Shown here one piece after another: positions 44,409 through 53,709 of a stretch of 64,000 nucleotides of DNA. Location: positions 310,001 through 374,000 of the forward strand of contig NZ_JAKKOQ010000001.1 of NCBI RefSeq assembly GCF_021738965.1. The letters run 5' to 3'. Each line of letters starts with the position of its first letter. Position 1 is the stretch's first letter. This DNA comes from Gordonia zhenghanii. Its GTDB lineage: Bacteria; Actinomycetota; Actinomycetes; Mycobacteriales; Mycobacteriaceae. Position numbers and translations under genes: made by a program. Below the pieces are notes generated by a model. It made no database searches, was not told the DNA's origin, and saw nothing but the letters and a program-made list of their open reading frames with translations.

Positions 44409-45565
44409 TGGACCTCCTCTTCGACGACGCCGCCCAGGAGTTCCGCGCCGAGGTGCGGTCGTGGTTGGCCGACAACGTTCCCGCGCAACCGCTTGGGTCG
44501 ATGGACACCGCTGAGGGCTTCGAAGCTCATCGTCGCTGGGAGGCGACGATGGCCGAGGCCCGCATGTCCGTGGTGAGCTGGCCCGAAGAGTTCGGTGGGC
44601 GCGACGTGCCGTTGCTGCACTGGGTGATCTTCGAGGAGGAGTACTACCGGTCCGGCGCACCCGGTCGGGTGAGCCAGAACGGTATCTTCCTGCTGGCCCC
44701 AACACTTTTCGAGCACGCCAACCCCGATCAGCTCGCCCGGATCATGCCGCGCATGGCGCGTGCCGACGACATCTGGGGACAGGCGTGGAGCGAGCCGGAG
44801 TCGGGCTCCGATCTGGCATCGCTGCGGTCGACGGCCACCCGGACCGACGGCGGATGGCTGCTCAACGGCCAGAAGACGTGGAGTTCGCGGTCGAGTTTCG
44901 CCGATATGGGCTTCGGTCTGTTCCGGACCGACAAAGAGGCGAGCAAGCATCGTGGCATCACGTACTTCATGTTCGATCTGACAGCGCCCGGAGTCACCGT
45001 CCGGCCGATTCCGCAGCTCGACGGCGAGCCGGGCTTCGCCGAACTGTTCCTCGAGGACGTCTTCGTCCCCGACGATCCCGCCGACCCGGGGAACTCCGGG
45101 GTGATCGGCGCGGTGGACAACGGCTGGAAGGTCGCGATGAGCACGGCGGCCAACGAGCGCGGCCTGTCGCTGCGTTCGCCCGGCCGGTTCCTCGCCGCGA
45201 CCGACCGCCTCGTCGCGCTGTGGAAGGAACACCGCGATGCGACGCCCACGTCGGACGAAGCGGTGGCCGACGCGTGGATCGGTTCGCGCGCCTACGAGTT
45301 GTCGACCTATCAGACGGTGAGCCGTCTCGCCGCGGGCGGACAGCTCGGCATGGAGTCGTCGATCAACAAGGTGTTCTGGTCGCAGTGGGACATCGCCACT
45401 CACGGAACGGCACTCGACCTCCTCGGGCCGGACGCCGAACTCGACACCGGCTGGATGGACGGTTACCTGTTCTCACTGTCGGGGCCGATCTACGCCGGTA
45501 CCAACGAGATCCAACGCAATGTGATCGCTGAGCGACTGCTCGGCCTGCCCCGCGGAGACCGATAG
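44408..45565 (+). CDS. Acyl-CoA dehydrogenase, FadE17/FadE30-like
   Basis: This 385-residue flavoenzyme has the full acyl-CoA dehydrogenase plan: N-terminal helices, a beta domain with QAWSEPESGSDLASL, and a C-terminal bundle ending GPIYAGTNEIQRNVIAERLL. In the classic MCAD motif a catalytic glutamate lies at the position occupied here by Ala (YAGT); several steroid FadE proteins lack it too, so the base may come from a partner subunit. It is coupled to the hydratase before it and two shorter FadEs after it. Confidence 0.88.
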   Translation: MDLLFDDAAQEFRAEVRSWLADNVPAQPLGSMDTAEGFEAHRRWEATMAEARMSVVSWPEEFGGRDVPLLHWVIFEEEYYRSGAPGRVSQNGIFLLAPTLFEHANPDQLARIMPRMARADDIWGQAWSEPESGSDLASLRSTATRTDGGWLLNGQKTWSSRSSFADMGFGLFRTDKEASKHRGITYFMFDLTAPGVTVRPIPQLDGEPGFAELFLEDVFVPDDPADPGNSGVIGAVDNGWKVAMSTAANERGLSLRSPGRFLAATDRLVALWKEHRDATPTSDEAVADAWIGSRAYELSTYQTVSRLAAGGQLGMESSINKVFWSQWDIATHGTALDLLGPDAELDTGWMDGYLFSLSGPIYAGTNEIQRNVIAERLLGLPRGDR

Positions 45566-45567
45566 AC

Positions 45568-46536
45568 ATGGAATTCCTTCTCAACGACATCCACACGGAC
45601 CTCGCGCAGACGGTCGACGGCATCCTCGATCGTGCCGGCGGCGTCGCCGTCGCCCGAGCGTGGGCCGAGAACGGGGATCATTCCGCCGCGCTCGACGTCT
45701 ACCGGCAGCTGGCAGAGGCCGGGATCACCGGACTACTTGTGCCCGACGAGATCGGCGGAAGCGGTGCAGGCGCCGTCGAGATGGTGGCGGCCGTCGAACG
45801 CCTCGGCTACGGCGTGCTGCCGGGTCCGGTCGCCGAGACGTTCGCCGTCGTGCCCGCTGTCCTGGGCGCGGGACCGCAGTTGGACGCTCTGCTCGGCGGA
45901 ACTCCCGCGACGTGCGCACTCCCCCCGGTGTGCCCGCGAGCAACCAATCCCGACGTCGCGACGCCGTACCTGATCACCGACGACGGCGTGTTCGCCGCGA
46001 CGCCCGGCGAGCTCCGCGCCTCGGTCGACCCGACCCGCCGCGTCGCCGAGCTGTCGTCCGACGAGCCGCCGATCGAGCCCAGTCCCCTGCTGATCGAGCG
46101 GAGTCGAGATCTCGGAGCCCTCGCCACGGCAGCCCAACTCATCGGACTCGGATCGGCGATGCTCGACCTGGCGGCCGACTACGCGAAGTCGCGTAAGCAG
46201 TTCGGTCGAGAGATCGGATCGTTCCAGGCGGTGAAGCATCATCTGGCCGACGTCGCGATCGCGATCGAGATGGCGCGTCCACTGGTACACGGCGCGGCCG
46301 TCGGGATCGACGGTCAGGCGCCGGACGGAACCGGCGTGGGCCGTGACGTCTCGGCGGCCAAGGTGGCGGCGGGTGACGCCGCGCATCTGGCGTACCGCCA
46401 CAGCCTTCAGGTGCTGGGGGCGATCGGCTACACGGCCGAGCACGACTTGTCGTTGTACCTGACGAAGACCCGCGCGCTGCTGTCGGCGTGGGGAACGCCC
46501 GCCCACCATCGGGCCCGGATTCTGGAGACCCTGTGA
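45568..46536 (+). CDS. Acyl-CoA dehydrogenase, short beta-type subunit
   Basis: This 322-residue protein is shorter than a full acyl-CoA dehydrogenase, with a reduced middle domain. The C-terminal half is clear: SRKQFGREIGSFQAVKHHLA and GAIGYTAEHDLSLYLTKTRA then GTPAHHRARI. Such short FadE proteins form alpha2-beta2 heterotetramers with a full-length partner in steroid catabolism, and FadE32 has this length. It begins 2 nt after the first FadE and its stop overlaps the third. Confidence 0.85.
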   Translation: MEFLLNDIHTDLAQTVDGILDRAGGVAVARAWAENGDHSAALDVYRQLAEAGITGLLVPDEIGGSGAGAVEMVAAVERLGYGVLPGPVAETFAVVPAVLGAGPQLDALLGGTPATCALPPVCPRATNPDVATPYLITDDGVFAATPGELRASVDPTRRVAELSSDEPPIEPSPLLIERSRDLGALATAAQLIGLGSAMLDLAADYAKSRKQFGREIGSFQAVKHHLADVAIAIEMARPLVHGAAVGIDGQAPDGTGVGRDVSAAKVAAGDAAHLAYRHSLQVLGAIGYTAEHDLSLYLTKTRALLSAWGTPAHHRARILETL

Positions 46537-47615
46537 CCTCGTCCGTCAGCGCCGACGAGCGCGCCGCCCTCGCCGACTCGATCCACGACGTGCTGCGCAA
46601 ACGATCGACTCCCGAGTCGGTTCGCGCGGCCATGCGCGGCAGCGGGCGTGTCGACCGTGACCTGTGGGGCACGCTGTGCACCGAGGTCGGGGTCGCGGCT
46701 CTCGCCGTGCCGGAGCGCTACGACGGCGCCGACGTGTCGTGGGCGGAGACCGCCCTCGCCGTCGAAGAGATCGGCGCGACGCTGTCACCTGTCCCGATGT
46801 TCTCCTCGGCGGTACTCGCGGTCGGCGCGCTGCTCGCGTCGGAGGACTCCGACGCCGCGCAGCGTCTTCTCCCCGGACTCGCTTCGGGCGAGAAGACCGG
46901 AGCGTTGTGCTGGGCCGGAGCGGCCGGCTGGGATGTGCCCGGGGTGCAAGCCGAAGCCGGTCTGCTGTCCGGGACCGCGGAGTATGTGATCGACGGCGAG
47001 TCGGCGGACGTGTTCCTGGTGCTCGCCGGAGCAGGCGACGGCGGTCTGATCACGCTGCACGAGGTGGACGCGTCCGCACCCGGCGTCACCGTGACCGCGC
47101 TGCCCGTACTCGATCCGACGCGAGCGTTGGCCAGGGTCTCGTTCGACGAGGTGTCTGCGACCGCGATCAGTTCGCCGCCCGACATCGCCGACCGGATCCG
47201 CACGCTCGCGTGGGCGATGCTGTCAGCCGAGCAGGTCGGCGGGGCGGCGCGAACGCTCACGCTCACCGTCGAGTACACGTCGGCGCGTCAACAGTTCGGC
47301 CGGACCCTCGCATCGTTTCAGGCGCTCAAGCACCGGATGGCCGACATGTTCGTGTCCGTGGAGGCCATGCGGTCGATGTCTGCGGCGGCCATCGCCGCCG
47401 TCGTCGACGGCCGCAGCGATGCCGCCGAACTCGCGGCGGCGGCCCACGTCCAGTGCTCCGAGGAGTACATGCGGGTGACGGGCGAGGCGATTCAACTCCA
47501 CGGCGGAATCGGCATCACCTGGGAGCACGACGTCGGCCTGTACTTCAAGCGCGCGCAGGCGGACGCCCAGTTGTTCGGACAGCCGCACACGGCTCTGCAG
47601 TCGATGAGCCTCTAG
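46533..47615 (+). CDS. Acyl-CoA dehydrogenase, third subunit
   Basis: This 360-residue protein starts at GTG 46533 (GTGA overlap). It has SARQQFGRTLASFQALKHRM and the end motif IQLHGGIGITWEHDVGLYFK, characteristic of FadE18/FadE33-type members. Together with its neighbours it gives one full-length and two atypical subunits, fitting one or two heterotetrameric dehydrogenases. The gene ends 6 nt from the convergent mntH stop. Which acyl-CoA is used cannot be told; KstR2-type control suggests a steroid-ring fragment. Confidence 0.85.
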   Translation: MTSSVSADERAALADSIHDVLRKRSTPESVRAAMRGSGRVDRDLWGTLCTEVGVAALAVPERYDGADVSWAETALAVEEIGATLSPVPMFSSAVLAVGALLASEDSDAAQRLLPGLASGEKTGALCWAGAAGWDVPGVQAEAGLLSGTAEYVIDGESADVFLVLAGAGDGGLITLHEVDASAPGVTVTALPVLDPTRALARVSFDEVSATAISSPPDIADRIRTLAWAMLSAEQVGGAARTLTLTVEYTSARQQFGRTLASFQALKHRMADMFVSVEAMRSMSAAAIAAVVDGRSDAAELAAAAHVQCSEEYMRVTGEAIQLHGGIGITWEHDVGLYFKRAQADAQLFGQPHTALQSMSL

Positions 47616-47621
47616 CCGCAC

Positions 47622-48857
47622 TCAGCCACTGCCCGTGACCGTCAGTCCGATCAGCGCCACGTTGAGGACGACGACGGCGACGACGGCGGCGACGGACGCC
47701 CAGCGCAGCCACGGGCCGTCGACGAACTGGCCCATCAGCGTGCGGTCGGACGTGTAGCGACGCAGCGGGATGATCGCGAACGGGATGCCGAAGCTCAGCA
47801 CCACCTGCGACACGATCAGCGCGGTGGTCGGATCGATGCCTGCGGCGAGGATGATCAGCGCGGGGATCAGGGTCACCGCCCGTCGCACGATCATCGGGAA
47901 CTGCTTGCGCAGCATGCCCGCCATGATCGCGCCACCGGCGTACGAGCCGACCGAGGTCGATGCGATACCGGAGGCCAGCAGTCCGACGGCGAACGCACCC
48001 GCGACGACGGGTCCCAGTGCGTCGCGGACCGCGGCGTGCGCCCCTTCGATGCTCTCGGTGCCCGGGTGTCCGTACAGGCTCGTCGCGGCGAGTACCAGCA
48101 GCGCGATGTTGACGATGCCCGCGAGCACGAGCGCGACCCACACGTCGACTTTGGTGGCGGACAACAGCTTCCGGATACGCTGCGGGGTGGTCGGCGCCCC
48201 GTGCCGGTCGACGACGAGCGACGAGTGCAGATAGATCGCATGCGGCATCACCGTCGCGCCGAGCATCGACGCGGCGAGCAGGACCGTCTCGGCTCCGTCC
48301 AGACGAGGGACCATCCCGCCGAGCACGCCGCCTGCGTCGGGCGGGCTGACGACGAGTCCGGCGAGGAACCCCACCACGATCACGGCGAGCAGTCCGACGA
48401 TGATGGTCTCGAACTGTCGCTGCCTGCGACGGTTGGCCGTGGTCAGCAACGCGATCGAGATCACGCCGACGATCACGCCGCCGAGCGGCAACGGCAGCCC
48501 GAACAACAGATGCAGTGCGACGGCTCCGCCGATGACCTCCGCGATGTCGGTGGCGCCCGCGACGACCTCGGCCTGCGCCCAGAACGCGAGCCGCGACGTG
48601 CCGGGGAGACGGTCGCCGAGCGTCTGCGGCAGCGTCCGTCCGGTGACGACGCCGAGCTTGGCCGACTGGTACTGGACCATCACGGCGATCCCGTTCGCCA
48701 CGACCAGCACCCACACCAGGAGGTACCCGTACTTGGCTCCCGCAGTGATGTTGGCGGCGACGTTGCCCGGATCGACGTATGCGATCGCGGCGACGAAAGC
48801 GGGACCGAGCAGGGCGCCTGCCCTCACATTCACGTACTTTCGCCTCATCCGCAACAT
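47622..48857 (-). CDS. mntH: NRAMP manganese transporter MntH
   Basis: This 411-residue proton-coupled metal transporter has about eleven helices. The metal-binding motifs are DPGN (YVDPGNVAANITAG, helix 1) and MPH (GATVMPHAIYLHSSL, helix 6), both intact. It imports Mn2+ and possibly Fe2+. The TACCCT element lies 6 nt before the ATG, so the message looks leaderless. A 22-bp palindrome covers about -18 to -39 relative to that start, as expected for a repressor such as MntR. Confidence 0.95.
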   Translation of the reverse strand: MLRMRRKYVNVRAGALLGPAFVAAIAYVDPGNVAANITAGAKYGYLLVWVLVVANGIAVMVQYQSAKLGVVTGRTLPQTLGDRLPGTSRLAFWAQAEVVAGATDIAEVIGGAVALHLLFGLPLPLGGVIVGVISIALLTTANRRRQRQFETIIVGLLAVIVVGFLAGLVVSPPDAGGVLGGMVPRLDGAETVLLAASMLGATVMPHAIYLHSSLVVDRHGAPTTPQRIRKLLSATKVDVWVALVLAGIVNIALLVLAATSLYGHPGTESIEGAHAAVRDALGPVVAGAFAVGLLASGIASTSVGSYAGGAIMAGMLRKQFPMIVRRAVTLIPALIILAAGIDPTTALIVSQVVLSFGIPFAIIPLRRYTSDRTLMGQFVDGPWLRWASVAAVVAVVVLNVALIGLTVTGSG

Positions 48858-48863
48858 TGGATA

Positions 48864-48869
48864 AGGGTA
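48864..48869 (-). promoter_or_regulatory. -10 element of mntH
   Basis: On the minus strand TACCCT ends 6 nt before the ATG at 48857, and no Shine-Dalgarno is present. This fits a leaderless promoter. Confidence 0.5.
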
Positions 48870-48880
48870 GCTAGTCCATC

Positions 48881-48902
48881 AAAGTTCGGTCAACCGAACT
48901 TT
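48881..48902. promoter_or_regulatory. MntR-like operator upstream of mntH
   Basis: AAAGTTCGGT (48881-48890) and ACCGAACTTT (48893-48902) are perfect 10-bp arms around CA. The site covers the expected -35 region of the leaderless mntH promoter, so repression by a metal-sensing regulator such as MntR is the simplest reading. Confidence 0.65.
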
Positions 48903-48948
48903 ACTGAGGCGAGCGTCTCATTGTGCGACGAAAAGGGTCTCGACTCCG

Positions 48949-49037
48949 CTCGACCAACGAAAAGGGCTCGACCAACGAAAAGGGCTCGACCAACGAAAAG
49001 GGCTCGACCAGCGGGAAGGGCTCGACCAACGGGACAG
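48949..49037. repeat. Five 18-bp tandem repeats with TGGTCGAGCCC core
   Basis: Three exact copies of CTCGACCAACGAAAAGGG (48949-48966, 48967-48984, 48985-49002) are followed by a variant and a partial copy. A partial relative (GACGAAAAGGGTCTCGACTC) precedes them. The array lies between the mntH promoter and the sulfotransferase stop. The same core occurs at 1-50, so this is a dispersed family. Confidence 0.85.
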
Positions 49038-49040
49038 CGA

Positions 49041-50177
49041 TCAGGCGAAGGCGGCGCGCACCTGCTCGGCGGTGAGGCCGTAGTCCTCCAGCGAGTACTT
49101 GTGCGCGGGTTTGCGATCGCCCGACTTCGACTCGGCGTCCAACGCCGTCATCGCCGCGCGAGCCTCGTCGGACATAGCGGTACCGAGAGCGTCGTAGACG
49201 CGGCCGACGGCGGCGAACGGGTCGGCCCGCAGCTCGTCGAATCCGACGTCCACGAACTGGGCCGGATCGTATTTCGCGCGGGCCGCCGAGAACTCGCGGA
49301 GACCTCGCGACCACAGCTCGAGCTGTGTCCTACCGATCGTGGCGCCGGTGAACACCGTCGAATGACCTTCGGTCGCATGCTCGGCGAGACTACACATCGA
49401 CGGGATGATCGTCTCCGGAGCGCGGTGGGTCTGCACGACGATCGCGTCCGGGTAGGCCGCCATCAACGCGTCCAGCGCGAACAGATGACTCGGGTTCTTG
49501 AGCACCCACCGTTTGCCCGGATCGTTGGACCCGATCAGCTGAAGATTCCGGCGATGCCGCTGGTACGCGGGTGTCCAGTCCTGTGTCTGCAACCAGTCCG
49601 AATACGTCGGCAGGTATGCGAGCGACTCGTACGAGATCGACATGAGCGACTGCCGCAGCAGCTGCCAGCACTCCTCCACTTCGCTCGCGCTCATGTAGTG
49701 CAGCCCCATGAACTCGGGATTCTCGACGTGATGCTGAGTCAGACCGGCGTCGATCTGTTGAAACACCGGATTGTCGGCCCACGTCTCACGCGGCGGACGC
49801 GGCTGCGGGAACTCCGCGAGCCACATCTGGAGCCCCTGGTGTGCCGGATCGGCAGCCAGCAGACGGTGCAACGCAGTGGTGCCGGTACGCGGGAGACCGG
49901 TGACGAAGACCGGCCGGTCGATGGCGACGTCCACGTAGCCCGGATTGTTCTTCCACCCGGCCTCGCTGAGCAGACGCGCGATCAACGCGCCCTTGAGGAA
50001 GAACCGGAACATCTTGCTGCCGACCTCGGTGAGGCCTGCGTCGGCTCGATAGGAGTCGAGCAGCACCTGGAGGCCCTCGAGGTAGTCCTGGTCGCCGAAG
50101 TCGTCGAGACCGACGGCCCGAGTCGCGGCGGCGTGCAGGTCGTCGACTGTGCCGACCGTGGTGCGCGGCTCAGACAT
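49041..50177 (-). CDS. Sulfotransferase-family protein (Rv3529c-like)
   Basis: This 378-residue protein matches the PAPS-dependent sulfotransferase fold. The 5' phosphosulfate loop is FVTGLPRTGTTALHRLLA (about residues 92-109) and the 3' phosphate part is probably WVLKNPSHLFALDAL then VVQTHRAPE. It ends a six-gene steroid operon. A sulfotransferase-like gene with an SDR and a hypothetical protein also occurs in the M. tuberculosis KstR regulon (Rv3529c-Rv3531c). I prefer ATG 50177; GTG 50186 is three codons longer. Substrate unknown. Confidence 0.82.
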   Translation of the reverse strand: MSEPRTTVGTVDDLHAAATRAVGLDDFGDQDYLEGLQVLLDSYRADAGLTEVGSKMFRFFLKGALIARLLSEAGWKNNPGYVDVAIDRPVFVTGLPRTGTTALHRLLAADPAHQGLQMWLAEFPQPRPPRETWADNPVFQQIDAGLTQHHVENPEFMGLHYMSASEVEECWQLLRQSLMSISYESLAYLPTYSDWLQTQDWTPAYQRHRRNLQLIGSNDPGKRWVLKNPSHLFALDALMAAYPDAIVVQTHRAPETIIPSMCSLAEHATEGHSTVFTGATIGRTQLELWSRGLREFSAARAKYDPAQFVDVGFDELRADPFAAVGRVYDALGTAMSDEARAAMTALDAESKSGDRKPAHKYSLEDYGLTAEQVRAAFA

Positions 50178-50949
50178 GGTATTCACCGCAGTTGACGTCG
50201 AGGGTCTGCCCGGTGACGGCGTTCGCCATCGGCGACGCCAGGAACACGGCGGCGTCGGCGATCTCGTCCGGCTCCGGCAGCCGCTTGAGATCGCTCTTCG
50301 ACGCCGTCTGCTCGTACACCTGCTCCGGCGTGATCCCGTACTTCTTCGCGACCTCGCCGAAGTACCATTTGAGCTGGTCGTCCCAGATGTATCCCGGTGC
50401 GACGCTGTTGATCCGGATGCCCTGGTCGCCGAGTTCGGTGGCGAGCGACTGCGACATCGCGAGCAGCGCCGACTTCGCCACCTTGTAGCTTCCGTACCGC
50501 GGCTCCGAATGACGGATCACCATCGAGTTGATGTTCACGATCGATCCCCGGTTGTCCGCGAGAGTCGACGTGAACGCTTTGATCACTCGCAGCGTGCCGA
50601 GCACGGTGAGCGACAAGCTGGCCTCGATCTGATCGAAGTCGGTGCGCGCCAACGGCTTCATCGACGGCATCGCGAACGCATTGTTGATCAGGACATCGGC
50701 GCGGCCGAACTCGTCGACGGTCTTCGCGACGAGGTTCTCCACTGCAGCGTCGTCGGTGATGTCGGTCGGCACGACGAGGACCTGCGCCCCGAGGTCGCGG
50801 ACTTCGGCCGCCACGTCGTTCAGCCGCGACTCGGTACGCGCACCCAGCACGACCTTCGCGCCGTTCGCCGCGGCCCGCAGGCAGAGTGATCGGCCGAGGC
50901 CCGGGCCGACGCCCGATACGACGACGACCTTGTCGGTCAGAAGTGCCAT
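50170..50949 (-). CDS. Short-chain dehydrogenase/reductase (Rv3530c-like)
   Basis: This 259-residue SDR has the nucleotide-binding loop VSGVGPGLGRSLCLRAA, NNAFAMPS, and the catalytic set S-Y-K in INSMVIRHSEPRYGSYKVAK. It probably oxidises or reduces a steroid alcohol or ketone. It lies between the Rv3531c-like and sulfotransferase genes, overlapping the latter by 8 nt. The preceding intergenic stretch is 26 nt with AGGACC before the ATG. No unusual residue is seen. Confidence 0.88.
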   Translation of the reverse strand: MALLTDKVVVVSGVGPGLGRSLCLRAAANGAKVVLGARTESRLNDVAAEVRDLGAQVLVVPTDITDDAAVENLVAKTVDEFGRADVLINNAFAMPSMKPLARTDFDQIEASLSLTVLGTLRVIKAFTSTLADNRGSIVNINSMVIRHSEPRYGSYKVAKSALLAMSQSLATELGDQGIRINSVAPGYIWDDQLKWYFGEVAKKYGITPEQVYEQTASKSDLKRLPEPDEIADAAVFLASPMANAVTGQTLDVNCGEYHV

Positions 50950-50975
50950 GGTGCAGGTCCTCTCGGGGATGAGCG

Positions 50976-52178
50976 CTAGCCCAGCATGCGGTTGGCGAAG
51001 GCGCGCTGCCGCTCGGCGATCCGCGCGGACCAGCCTGCGGCGTCGATGCGGTTCTCGTCGTAGAACGGGAGATGGTCGGGGACGTCGGCGTCGTCGACGA
51101 CGACGCACGTGGGGCCGAGTTCCGGTCCGACCGGCTCGTCGACGCGCTGCCACCGGAACTGCAGGATTCCGCGGCGACGCCCCGTCGTCTCCACCCAGTT
51201 GGCGACGCCGGGATCGTTGGCCGAGATCACCAGTCGGATCATTCCGTCCGGGTCGGTCTGCGCCTGCGCCGAGTTGAGCGAGGTCTGATGGTTGACGTAG
51301 TCGAGCGAGATGTACCAGAGGCTGCCCAGCTGGAAGCCCTGGTACGGCGCGTCCGAGCACGGAACCGTGACCACCATCGACGTCCCTGCGGGCAGATCGA
51401 AGTGGCCGACCGACGAGTACTGCGTCGCCAGCCCGCCCGGCGTCGTGCGGGGCGCGGTGAACGTGTTGACCGGCTCGTCGAGGTAGAACCACTTCGGGAA
51501 GTTGAACCACGTGTCGATGCGCGCCTTCAACATCGCCGCCGCTATCGCGTAGCGGCGTGCGGCCTTGGCCTCCGTCAACTCCGGCGGCGGCGTGCCCGCG
51601 GTGTCGACGCGTTCGATCGTCACCGAACCGCGCCGCTGAGTGGCCCAGTCCGAGTAGACCTCGCGCACCGCGAGCATCGACGCGCCCTCGCCGAGCAGGA
51701 AGTGCCCGGCGCCCGAGTCGGTTCCGTTCGGACCGAACGTGATCTCGAACGATCCGTCGTCGGCGATCTCTATCCGACGGTCGTCGAATGCGTCGTCTCC
51801 GCCGGGCACATTCGTCGGGGTGTAGTCGCCGCGCAACACCTGGAAGCTCAGGTCGGCCGTCGTCCCGCGCACACCGCGCACGATGTACGTGGCGTCGGCT
51901 TCGACGGCGGCGTGGTAGTAGATCGTGTCCGGGTTGTCCAACCCCATCTTCGCGTACGGCCCGGTGGACGTGACGAAGGTCGGATGGCTCTTGCTGTGCG
52001 TACGAGCCAGCTGCAGGATCGACGAGATCCCGCCAGCCAGATAGTCGAGTCCTTCCGCACGGTCCGCGTCGGTCTCGGCGAACTCGGCCGCCGCGATGCG
52101 TGCTTCCGCCTCGGCGATCGCATCGGTGAACGGCTTCGTCACCGGCGATTGCTGTGCGTCGTCCCCGGCTACAGCCAT
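50976..52178 (-). CDS. Conserved hypothetical protein (Rv3531c-like, DUF1214-like end)
   Basis: This 400-residue protein is not assigned a reaction. The C-terminal region, with YQGFQLGSLWYISLDYVNHQ and SANDPGVANWVETTGRRRGI, resembles the DUF1214 fold. The middle has FNFPKWFYLDEPVNTFTAP. There is no signal peptide. By neighbours and length it corresponds to Rv3531c, a KstR-controlled gene. It overlaps hsaB by 10 nt, so it belongs to the same operon. A steroid-related role is inferred from context only. Confidence 0.65.
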   Translation of the reverse strand: MAVAGDDAQQSPVTKPFTDAIAEAEARIAAAEFAETDADRAEGLDYLAGGISSILQLARTHSKSHPTFVTSTGPYAKMGLDNPDTIYYHAAVEADATYIVRGVRGTTADLSFQVLRGDYTPTNVPGGDDAFDDRRIEIADDGSFEITFGPNGTDSGAGHFLLGEGASMLAVREVYSDWATQRRGSVTIERVDTAGTPPPELTEAKAARRYAIAAAMLKARIDTWFNFPKWFYLDEPVNTFTAPRTTPGGLATQYSSVGHFDLPAGTSMVVTVPCSDAPYQGFQLGSLWYISLDYVNHQTSLNSAQAQTDPDGMIRLVISANDPGVANWVETTGRRRGILQFRWQRVDEPVGPELGPTCVVVDDADVPDHLPFYDENRIDAAGWSARIAERQRAFANRMLG

Positions 52179-52744
52179 GTGTCCCCGCCGTTCCACGTGA
52201 GGAAGTTGTCGAGCTCCTCCTGGGCGGGCGTGACGCGCGGATGCTCGGTCGACAGGTAGCCGCCGCGGTAGAACAGCAGCGGCTTGTCCTGCAGTACCTC
52301 GCCGAGGACTTTCGCCCGGCCGATCACCACTTCGTGGTCGCCGCCGTCGTTGACGTTCTCGACCGTGCACTCCACCCAGGTGAGGCTGTTGCGGATCACC
52401 GGCATCCCCTCGGGCGACCGATCCCATTCGACGGATGCGAACTTGTCCTGTCCGGGCGCCCCGAACACCGCGCTGACCGCCTGCTGCTTATTCGACAGGA
52501 CGTTCACGACGAACGAACCGCGTTCGGCGATGACCGGCCACGTCCGCGACGTCTTCATCGGGCAGAAGACCACCAGGGGCGGATCCAGCGACAGCGCAGC
52601 GAAGCTCTGACACGCGAACCCGACGGGCTCGTCGTCGGCGTTCATCGACGTGATGACGGTGATTCCGGTGCAGAACTGGCCCATCGCGGTCCGGAACTGC
52701 CTCGAGTCGAAGTCTTCGGTGCCGTACGGGGAGAGGGGAGCCAC
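52169..52744 (-). CDS. hsaB: Flavin reductase HsaB
   Basis: HsaB supplies reduced FMN to the monooxygenase HsaA in steroid A-ring degradation. The 191-residue protein shows the family run FRTAMGQFCTGITVITSMN, FACQSFAALSLDPPLVVFCP and NDGGDHEVVIGRA, and ends in DTWL like the mycobacterial enzyme. The start is GTG 52744, 5 nt after the hsaC stop, with AAGGG upstream. A longer in-frame ATG would run back into hsaC and is rejected. Confidence 0.9.
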   Translation of the reverse strand: MAPLSPYGTEDFDSRQFRTAMGQFCTGITVITSMNADDEPVGFACQSFAALSLDPPLVVFCPMKTSRTWPVIAERGSFVVNVLSNKQQAVSAVFGAPGQDKFASVEWDRSPEGMPVIRNSLTWVECTVENVNDGGDHEVVIGRAKVLGEVLQDKPLLFYRGGYLSTEHPRVTPAQEELDNFLTWNGGDTWL

Positions 52745-52749
52745 GTCGA

Positions 52750-53676
<927 letters not shown>

Positions 53677-53709
53677 TCAAGAAGTAGAAGTGATCTGGAG
53701 ACCCTGGCC

